Shown here: positions 13,758-19,287 of the stretch, one piece after another
Position numbering within the stretch: the stretch's first letter is position 1
Layout of the letters: every line of letters begins with the position of its first letter
Source of the DNA: an uncultured Ruminococcus sp.
GTDB taxonomy: Bacteria; Bacillota; Clostridia; Oscillospirales; Ruminococcaceae
NCBI GenBank assembly: GCA_947176685.1
Contig: CAMWRL010000012.1
Span: 1 to 19,287, forward strand
Direction: 5' to 3'
Length of the DNA: 19,287 nt
The notes under the pieces: model-generated
The model's input: the letters and a program-made list of their open reading frames with translations, nothing else
Databases searched by the model: none
What the model was told of the DNA's origin: nothing
Program-made: the position numbers and the translations under genes

Positions 13758-16064
13758 TTAACCTTTTAATTCAACACGCCTTATTTTTCCGCTGATAGTC
13801 TTGGGAAGTTCGTCCCTGAACTCGACTATTCTCGGATATTTGTACGGAGCAGTATGTTTTTTTACATAGTCCTGAATTTCCTTTTTGAGTTCGTCCGTGC
13901 CGACAGTGCCTTTTGTTAAGACTATTGAAGCCTTTACAACCTGACCCCTTACGGGGTCTGGAGCAGCACTTACGCCGCATTCAAGAACATACGGAAGTTC
14001 CATGATAACGCTTTCAATCTCGAATGGACCTATTCTGTAGCCGGAAGACTTGATAACGTCATCAACACGACCCACGTACCAGAAATAACCGTCTTCGTCA
14101 CGCCATGCGGTATCGCCTGTATGATACATTCCGTCATACCAGACTTCTTTAGTTTTTTCCTCGTCACGGTAGTACTCCATAAAGAGTCCGCACGGGATTT
14201 CATTGTCAACCCTGATAACGATTTCACCTGTTTCACCGGTCTTGACGCTTTTTCCGTCAGGGTCAACTATGTCTATATCATAAAGCACACTCGGTTTACC
14301 CATTGAACCAGGTTTTGCGGTCATACCCACAAAGTTGCCTATAGCGAGGGTTGTTTCAGTCTGTCCGAATCCCTCCATAAGCTTGACTCCGGTAGCTTTC
14401 AAAAACTGGTTATATACTTCCGGATTGAGGGCTTCACCTGCAACCGTAGCGTACTTTATGGAGCTGAGGTCGAATTTCGACAAATCCTCTTTTATAAAGA
14501 AACGGTACATTGTAGGCGGTGCGCAGAATGTAGTTATATTATACTTCTTGAACATCGGAAGAATCTTGTTAGCGTCAAACCTGTTGAAGTCGTAAACAAA
14601 AACGCAGGTTTCGCTCATCCACTGACCGTAGAGCTTGCCCCAGAGAGCCTTGCCCCAGCCGGTATCGGAAATTGTAAAATGAATGCCGTTCGGGTCAACG
14701 TTGTGCCAGTAACGTGCGGTAATGAAGTGACCAAGAGCATACTTGTGGCTGTGCATAGCGATTTTCGGATAGCCTGTAGTTCCGGAAGTAAAGAACATAA
14801 GCATAGGTTCGCTTCCGCATGAAAGCTTTTCGGGGTCTGTTGGTCTTTCAAACACATCACTGAAAGTATACATTTCCTTGTCGAAAGAATCCCAGCCGTC
14901 ACGCTCGCCGTTGGCGATAATAGTCTTTATGTTCATTCCGCACTCGTCAATGGCAAGTTCAACCTGATGTGCCACATCTCCCTCACCTGTGCAGACAATG
15001 GCTTTAACGTCAGCCGCCTTGAATCTGTATGTGAAGTCATGCTGTACAAGCTGATTGGTTGCAGGAATTACTATCGCACCAATTTTGTGGAGTGCAATTA
15101 TAGAGAACCAGAACTGATAATGTCTTTTGAGTACAAGCATAACTTTATCGCCTTTTCTGATTCCTTTGGAGAGGAAATAATTGGCGGTCATATTGGAGTA
15201 CTTCTTTATTTCCGCAAACGTGAAACTTCTGTCCTGCATATCATCGGAAACGTATATAAGAGCCTTTTTATCGGGAGTTTTTTCAGCGAGAGCGTCAACT
15301 ATATCAAAACCGAAATTGAAAGTCTCCTCATTCATAAAGCTGATTTTCTTCAAAGCACCGTCTTCATCGGTTTCGGTTCTTACGAACTTATCAATAACAG
15401 GTTTATTAACCTTTGCAAGGTCAAAGTTTGTCACACCCGGCAGAATAACCGGTTCAAGGTTCTGCAAAGCGTTGTGGGGCTGATTTACACCGAATACAAC
15501 AGCATAGAATTTACAGTCCTTACCGCCGGCAGCCCATTCGTCATGAGGTTCGCCGCTGTCATAATAGATTGAATCGCCCTCATAAAGAATTTCTTCATTG
15601 TCACCAATTCTTACTTTAAGCTGACCGCTTATAACAATATCGAGTTCCTGACCCTCGTGTGTATGTGGGTGCGGTACTCTGAACTGTTCCTCAACATATG
15701 GAATAGTAACCAGAAACGGTTCACCGATTTTATTTCTGAACTTGGGGGCAAGACGCATATAGCTCATACCCTTGCGGCGTGCAATCGGAAGTCCGCCGCC
15801 TTTTCTTGTTATGTCGTAGCTGTAGATTTTAGGACTTTCGCCCTCCATAAGGTCTGTTATTTCAACGCCTGTAGCGTTGGCGAATTTATAGATAAATGTA
15901 AAGCTGAAATCTTTAGCTCCGCCCTCGTATGCGAGGTACTCATAAACGGAAACGCCAGTTTTCTGAGCCATTTCTTCCGGAGTCAGACCTACTGACTCAC
16001 GAACGGCTTTAATTCGTTCAGCTACCTCTCTTATCTTAAATTCGGGATTCATTGAATTACTCAC
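13758..16064 (-). CDS. XRE-type HTH - cupin - acyl-CoA synthetase fusion protein
   Basis: 768 residues with three parts. Residues 10-73 form an XRE-type helix-turn-helix (REVAERIKAVRESVGLTPEEMAQKTGVS). Residues 118-192 form a cupin with an intact metal set: H134, H136, E140 and H174, spaced as in the two cupin motifs. Residues about 245-768 form an AMP-binding acyl-CoA synthetase with FFTSGTTGYPK (424-434), GFGQTETT (565-572), GDTAW (650-654), GRVDDVIKSSGYRIGP (665-680) and the catalytic Lys in SGK (K760). The GWGKALWGKLYGQW segment resembles medium-chain acyl-CoA synthetases, so an acid + ATP + CoA to acyl-CoA reaction is expected; the substrate is unknown. The GTG at 16062-16064 has AAAGGAG nine bases upstream, while the ATG four codons on is too far. 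No frameshift joins the parts. An autoregulatory enzyme is inferred. Confidence 0.9.
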   Translation of the reverse strand: MSNSMNPEFKIREVAERIKAVRESVGLTPEEMAQKTGVSVYEYLAYEGGAKDFSFTFIYKFANATGVEITDLMEGESPKIYSYDITRKGGGLPIARRKGMSYMRLAPKFRNKIGEPFLVTIPYVEEQFRVPHPHTHEGQELDIVISGQLKVRIGDNEEILYEGDSIYYDSGEPHDEWAAGGKDCKFYAVVFGVNQPHNALQNLEPVILPGVTNFDLAKVNKPVIDKFVRTETDEDGALKKISFMNEETFNFGFDIVDALAEKTPDKKALIYVSDDMQDRSFTFAEIKKYSNMTANYFLSKGIRKGDKVMLVLKRHYQFWFSIIALHKIGAIVIPATNQLVQHDFTYRFKAADVKAIVCTGEGDVAHQVELAIDECGMNIKTIIANGERDGWDSFDKEMYTFSDVFERPTDPEKLSCGSEPMLMFFTSGTTGYPKIAMHSHKYALGHFITARYWHNVDPNGIHFTISDTGWGKALWGKLYGQWMSETCVFVYDFNRFDANKILPMFKKYNITTFCAPPTMYRFFIKEDLSKFDLSSIKYATVAGEALNPEVYNQFLKATGVKLMEGFGQTETTLAIGNFVGMTAKPGSMGKPSVLYDIDIVDPDGKSVKTGETGEIVIRVDNEIPCGLFMEYYRDEEKTKEVWYDGMYHTGDTAWRDEDGYFWYVGRVDDVIKSSGYRIGPFEIESVIMELPYVLECGVSAAPDPVRGQVVKASIVLTKGTVGTDELKKEIQDYVKKHTAPYKYPRIVEFRDELPKTISGKIRRVELKG

Positions 16065-16094
16065 AATAGCCTGCTCCTTTCAGGTGATAATAAA

Positions 16095-16119
16095 TCCGGT
16101 GCTTACAAAAGCACACGGA
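16095..16119. promoter_or_regulatory. Dyad at the predicted transcription start of the HTH-cupin-synthetase gene
   Basis: Arms TCCG plus GTGCTT (16095-16104) and AAGCAC plus CGGA (16109-16114 and 16116-16119) pair over 10 bp with one bulged base and a 4-base loop. The right edge lies at the expected start of transcription (about 16116), so it can be an operator at +1 or a 5' hairpin of the mRNA. It is more G+C-rich than the surroundings. Confidence 0.6.
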
Positions 16120-16122
16120 CAA

Positions 16123-16151
16123 ATTATACCACAAAATACAGGCTTTGTCAA
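16123..16151 (-). promoter_or_regulatory. Consensus promoter of the HTH-cupin-synthetase gene
   Basis: On the minus strand, a perfect TTGACA (16146-16151), a 17-base spacer and a perfect TATAAT (16123-16128) with extended -10 TGG. It is the strongest promoter by sequence in the window. Such strength commonly goes with repression, which fits the flanking dyads. Confidence 0.9.
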
Positions 16152-16154
16152 TAC

Positions 16155-16167
16155 AATTCAGTGAATT
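16155..16167. promoter_or_regulatory. Short palindrome just upstream of the -35
   Basis: AATTCA-G-TGAATT, 6-bp arms around one base, three bases upstream of the -35 of the HTH-cupin-synthetase promoter. This is a possible regulator site, but A+T-rich palindromes of this size occur by chance. Confidence 0.3.
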
Positions 16168-16181
16168 AAACCGAAAAAGTT

Positions 16182-17999
16182 TTATATCAATTTTATTCTG
16201 TAACGTTTGAGCCAGTGGTCAAGCTGTACGAAAAATGCTATTGTCTGCGGAAGATTCATTAATTGTCCGTACCATTGTACATGGTCTTCGTGCCGGAGAA
16301 GTTTTTCCAGTTCTTCACGCTTAACCAGTTCAAAAAGAATATTATTCTTTTCTTCCATTACTGCGGACAGCTTTTCTGTAACCGCATCAAGGAATGCCGG
16401 ATTGTGTGTCTTGGGATAAGGAGATTTCTTACGCCATAATACTTTTTCCGGCAGCCAGTCTTTCATAGCCTCACGCAGCAAGCCTTTTTCTCTGCCCATA
16501 TAATCTTTATATTCCCACGGTACATTATATAAGTATTCTGCAATCCTGTAGTCGCAGAACGGCACACGTACTTCCAGACCGCTGTACATACTCATTCTGT
16601 CCTTGCGGTCAAGCAACGTCTGCATAAACCAGTGAAAATTCAATTGTGTCATTTCCTTCATGCGGTACTCAAGCGGACTGTCTTCCGGCAACTTCATAGC
16701 ATAATCGGCGGTGTTCCTGTATGCACTGTAAACATATTCTTCTGCGTTTATCTTTCCGGAATAATACTCACTGATAAAATTTTTTCTGTAAGCGGTACTC
16801 TGCGCCCATGGGAAACCGTCAGTCATTCTTATATCTTTATCCCTGTACCATGGGTAGCCGCCGAAAATCTCGTCCGCACACTCTCCCGACAACGCAACTG
16901 TACCATGTTTTTTTATTTCACGACAGAATATAAGCAATGATGCGTCAACGTCCGCCATTCCCGGAAGTCCTCGTGCTTCTGTCGCTTCGTAAAGGGCGTT
17001 GACAAGTTCAGGCGTATCAACAACTGTCCAGTGATGGTTAGTACCGAGATATTCAGCCATACAACGAATATATTCGGGGTCGCTGTCCGGCTGGAAATGA
17101 CTTTTCTGAAAATACTTGTCGTTGTCACGATAGTCAATCGAAAATGTATCAAGTATTTTTCCATGATTTTTCATTTCAGTGGCGGCAACGGACGATATTA
17201 AACTTGAATCCAGTCCGCCCGACAGAAATGTACATACAGGAACGTCCGAAACAAGCTGACGGCGTATTGAATCAAGTACAAGCTCCCGTACATGTTCGGC
17301 GGTCTGCTCAAAGGTTTCATGGAGTTCGTAAGCTTTCAGTCTCCAGTATTCGTGAAGCTCCAGACCGTCTGCCGTATAATATCCGCACCAGCCGGCTTTA
17401 ACTTCTTTAATACCCCTGATTACTCCACATGAAGGCGTTCTTCCGGGAGCGATGAGAAGCAATTCAGATACACCCTGCTCATCTATTTCATGCGGAACGT
17501 CCGGATGTTCCAACAGGGCGGGGATTTCCGAAGCAAAAATAAGTTTATTGTCATTCTCATAGTAGAAAAGCGGTTTTACACCTATTCTGTCACGGGCAAG
17601 GAAAAGACGATGTTTTTTTTCGTCATATACCGCAAATGCAAATATACCGTTGAATCTGTCAAGGCATTTTTCGCCCCACTTAATGAAGCTTTTAAGTACA
17701 ACTTCCGTATCGGAATGGGTTTCAAATTCAAAGTCGTTTTCAAGTTCACGGCGTATGTCGTCAGTGTTGTAAAGTTCGCCGTTATATACTATTGTGAATT
17801 CTCCGGAAGTCATTGGTTGTCTGCCGTTGGGAACGTCTATAACTGCCAGTCTGGTGTGAATAAGTGCCGCTTCTCTTGTGAGAACGATTCCCCGTTGGTC
17901 TGGCCCTCTCCTCAGAAGTGCGTGCTGCATATTTTCATAAACTTTCATATCTTCACGCATATCTTCTTTAAAGCTTATTGCTCCTGCGATTCCGCACAT
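16182..17999 (-). CDS. asnB: Asparagine synthetase, glutamine-hydrolysing
   Basis: 605 residues. The N-terminal class II glutamine amidotransferase domain starts with the nucleophile Cys2 (MCGIAGA) and includes RRGPDQRG and NGELYN. The synthetase domain carries the ATP loop LSGGLDSS (259-266) and SGECADEIFGGYPWY (371-385). It transfers glutamine ammonia to a beta-aspartyl-AMP, making asparagine in the cytoplasm; relatives in some Gram-positives amidate peptidoglycan diaminopimelate instead, which the sequence alone does not exclude. The start at 17997-17999 is fixed by the need for Cys2 and by AAAGGAGG nine bases upstream; an in-frame upstream extension would enter the neighbouring terminator. 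It lies between a terminator and the synthetase promoter, so it is probably a single-gene unit; no clear terminator follows it. Confidence 0.93.
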   Translation of the reverse strand: MCGIAGAISFKEDMREDMKVYENMQHALLRRGPDQRGIVLTREAALIHTRLAVIDVPNGRQPMTSGEFTIVYNGELYNTDDIRRELENDFEFETHSDTEVVLKSFIKWGEKCLDRFNGIFAFAVYDEKKHRLFLARDRIGVKPLFYYENDNKLIFASEIPALLEHPDVPHEIDEQGVSELLLIAPGRTPSCGVIRGIKEVKAGWCGYYTADGLELHEYWRLKAYELHETFEQTAEHVRELVLDSIRRQLVSDVPVCTFLSGGLDSSLISSVAATEMKNHGKILDTFSIDYRDNDKYFQKSHFQPDSDPEYIRCMAEYLGTNHHWTVVDTPELVNALYEATEARGLPGMADVDASLLIFCREIKKHGTVALSGECADEIFGGYPWYRDKDIRMTDGFPWAQSTAYRKNFISEYYSGKINAEEYVYSAYRNTADYAMKLPEDSPLEYRMKEMTQLNFHWFMQTLLDRKDRMSMYSGLEVRVPFCDYRIAEYLYNVPWEYKDYMGREKGLLREAMKDWLPEKVLWRKKSPYPKTHNPAFLDAVTEKLSAVMEEKNNILFELVKREELEKLLRHEDHVQWYGQLMNLPQTIAFFVQLDHWLKRYRIKLI

Positions 18000-18029
18000 A
18001 AAAAATAACCTCCTTTTGTGGTTTGTATT

Positions 18030-18035
18030 ATTATA
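18030..18035 (-). promoter_or_regulatory. Putative -10 element of asnB
   Basis: TATAAT on the minus strand about 30 bases before the asnB start and downstream of the terminator at 18060-18091. No good -35 is seen at 16-18 bases (TATCAT at 17), and TG is absent from the extended position, unlike the other promoters here. An activator or a weak promoter is possible. Confidence 0.4.
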
Positions 18036-18059
18036 TGCGTTATAATGTTTATATGATAC

Positions 18060-18091
18060 AAAAAAACTGTCCTGATTAAACATCAGAACAG
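18060..18091 (-). terminator. Terminator of the membrane protein-TetR-small protein operon
   Basis: A 10-bp stem (CTGTTCTGAT/ATCAGGACAG, one G-T pair, 5-base loop) followed on the minus strand by seven T. It ends the operon 10 bases past the small gene's stop and separates it from asnB. Confidence 0.92.
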
Positions 18092-18101
18092 TAATGATAA
18101 G

Positions 18102-18302
18102 TTATTTATTTGATTGAATATTTTCTTTAATCCTTGTTTTGGCTTCCTCGATGGTTTCGCCGTCTTTAGTAAGAAAGCTATCCACGAACTTATCCTCAAT
18201 TTTTTTGTAAGTTCCCGTTACGCCATTTTCTATAGCCTTATATGTACCTACAACTTTTTCCTCGATTTTCTTGTTTACTTCAACCAATTTTGACTTTGCC
18301 AT
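18102..18302 (-). CDS. Small helical protein with three 11-residue repeats, function unknown
   Basis: 66 residues, no membrane segment and no cysteine. Three 11-residue units run in tandem: KIEEKVVGTYK (12-22), AIENGVTGTYK (23-33) and KIEDKFVDSFL (34-44), with a weak fourth at 1-11. The charged tail TKDGETIEEAKTRIKENIQ follows. Eleven-residue repeats of this kind form amphipathic helices in synuclein and apolipoproteins; membrane-surface binding is an inference. It begins five bases after the tetR stop. I chose the ATG at 18300-18302, with AAGGAAG eight bases upstream; a GTG three codons earlier is too close to that site. I believe similar short proteins are common in Clostridia but can name no function. 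Confidence 0.8.
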   Translation of the reverse strand: MAKSKLVEVNKKIEEKVVGTYKAIENGVTGTYKKIEDKFVDSFLTKDGETIEEAKTRIKENIQSNK

Positions 18303-18307
18303 TCTAT

Positions 18308-18907
18308 TCACTTCCTTATTTTTTCAGACTTAATACTTTGCTGACCTCTGAACAGAATACTTATAACACCCATAATAAATTCAGGACATTCAATACAGTC
18401 ATTATCTACCCACTTCATAATCACAGATACAAGACCGTTACGGTAAAACGTCATTATATATTCATGCTTTTCTTTTGGCACACCATACATTGAAAGTATA
18501 GGAGAAAAGACCTTTCCGAAAAAATCACCAAACGCCTTTTCCACTCCGAAAGCATTTGAATTTTCGTGTATAGCCTTGTAAATGCGTTTGTTTTCCCTGA
18601 TAAAAGTAAGATATGGTATTATCCATTCATCAGTCATCAGATAAAGTTCGTCACATTCTTTTCCTTTTATAGAAAAGTCTTTTGCAGAATATGAACTGTT
18701 GAATTTTTCATTCACAAACTGAATCGTTTCAAGAAGCAAGTCGCCTATATTCTCGTAATGCAGATAAAATGTAGAACGGTTGACATTTGCCCTTGCACAT
18801 ATTTCCTTTATGGTTACATATTCAAAGTCTTTTTCATAAAGCAGAGATAGAAGTGCCTCGTCCATACGCCGCGCAGTATTGAAATATTTACTTTCGGACT
18901 TGTTCAT
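18308..18907 (-). CDS. TetR/AcrR-family transcriptional regulator
   Basis: 199 residues. The N-terminal helix-turn-helix near 12-60 has the TetR pattern: ALLSLLYEKDFEYVTIKEICARANVNRSTFYLHYENIGDLL. The C-terminal ligand/dimer domain (about 75-190) is helical, and its GLVSVIMKWVDNDC end resembles the TetR C-terminal family seen in Firmicutes regulators; the ligand is unknown. GGAGG five bases before the ATG at 18905-18907 supports the start. It is the middle gene of a tight operon (16 bases after the membrane protein, 5 bases before the small protein), so it probably regulates this operon, whose promoter lies outside the window. Confidence 0.93.
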   Translation of the reverse strand: MNKSESKYFNTARRMDEALLSLLYEKDFEYVTIKEICARANVNRSTFYLHYENIGDLLLETIQFVNEKFNSSYSAKDFSIKGKECDELYLMTDEWIIPYLTFIRENKRIYKAIHENSNAFGVEKAFGDFFGKVFSPILSMYGVPKEKHEYIMTFYRNGLVSVIMKWVDNDCIECPEFIMGVISILFRGQQSIKSEKIRK

Positions 18908-18923
18908 TTTTTCCTCCGGACTG

Positions 18924-19286
18924 TCACTTTTCTGAATCAGTAATTTCCTTTGCGAGTTCCATTATCTCAAAAGCGTATTTCTGTTTACCCTTTTCGAGAA
19001 TTTTTTTATAGAGCTGGTAATTTGCAGAAATCATAGCAATTCCGATAATTCCTATGATTATTCCCAAAGCCATAAAAAATGATGTTCCCGAACCGATAAT
19101 GCCCATTGACAGGCACATACCAGCACCAAGAATCAATGCACCGACTGTTCCGAAAGAATAAGTAAAGATTTCTGCCGGCTTTTTAGCCTTTCGGTCAAGC
19201 TTTTTCAGGGCAACCACTTTTGAAGTGGATTTCTGAGAATATTCCTCAGCGATTTTTTCTGCATAGATTGTATCAGGATTTTTCAT
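18924..19286 (-). CDS. Small two-helix membrane protein, function unknown
   Basis: 120 residues. A charged N-terminal part (about 1-38, including TSKVVALKKLDRKAKKP) is followed by two membrane helices (about 41-65 and 68-90) and a charged C-terminal tail that ends in an amphipathic segment. Both termini are probably cytoplasmic. The ATG lies at the very edge of the window, so its ribosome binding site and any longer start cannot be seen. I recall similar Firmicutes proteins carrying the name dihydropteridine reductase, but I see no reductase fold or cofactor motif to support it. Co-transcription with a TetR regulator and the repeat protein suggests an envelope or stress-response unit; this is inference. 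Confidence 0.75.
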   Translation of the reverse strand: MKNPDTIYAEKIAEEYSQKSTSKVVALKKLDRKAKKPAEIFTYSFGTVGALILGAGMCLSMGIIGSGTSFFMALGIIIGIIGIAMISANYQLYKKILEKGKQKYAFEIMELAKEITDSEK

Positions 19287-19287
19287 G

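Noticed and set aside
14967..15572. 201-residue plus-strand reading frame
   Set aside because: It lies entirely antisense within the acyl-CoA synthetase domain, whose motifs are complete; no ribosome binding site or recognisable protein.
17490..18008. 172-residue plus-strand reading frame
   Set aside because: Antisense shadow of the asnB amidotransferase domain.
18000..18083. 28-residue N-terminal extension of asnB
   Set aside because: It would run through a terminator hairpin and remove the required Cys2 position; the downstream ATG has a perfect ribosome binding site.

Overview
The window looks like chromosome of a Gram-positive gut or rumen Clostridia-class bacterium, most likely Ruminococcus or a close relative. 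That is an inference. It rests on strong AAGGAGG-type ribosome binding sites, A+T-rich intergenic DNA, TTGAAA/TATAAT promoters that nearly all carry an extended -10 (TGn), a type I dockerin, and a Gram-positive type IV pilus locus. I see no insertion sequence, prophage, CRISPR array, tRNA or rRNA. The species is not resolved.

Left half (1-11218): a type IV pilus locus. A leftward six-gene operon has one strong promoter (11190-11218) and gaps of 12-33 bases between genes. It encodes the platform protein PilC, a fused PilM-PilN, a PilO-like protein with an acidic insertion, a roughly 1,000-residue GspK/PilX-type pilin, a PilV-like pilin and a PilW-like pilin, and ends at a bidirectional terminator. 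The prepilin peptidase pilD is transcribed toward this operon from its own promoter. The assembly ATPase pilB, with an N-terminal MshEN domain of the kind that binds c-di-GMP, is divergent from pilD and runs off to the left. No clear major pilin or PilT is in view. Slippage-prone repeats sit inside two of the pilin genes.

Middle (11128-16151): a 454-base gene-free stretch holds the pilus promoter, a second promoter-like sequence and a hairpin. Then come three leftward single-gene units, each with its own promoter: ribonuclease Z, a secreted CAP-domain protein with a dockerin, and a 768-residue fusion of XRE-type helix-turn-helix, cupin and acyl-CoA synthetase. The fusion gene has a promoter matching consensus and a dyad at its predicted transcription start. 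The promoters of pilD, rnz and the CAP gene share TTTCC[A/G]GAAA in their spacers.

Right part (16182-19286): glutamine-hydrolysing asparagine synthetase, then a compact leftward operon of a two-helix membrane protein, a TetR regulator and a 66-residue protein built of 11-residue repeats, ending at a strong terminator.

The most unusual items are the regulator-enzyme fusion with its dyad, the giant putative pilus-tip protein with repeat-encoded poly-Gly and poly-Tyr, the shared promoter-spacer motif, and the undecad-repeat small protein.
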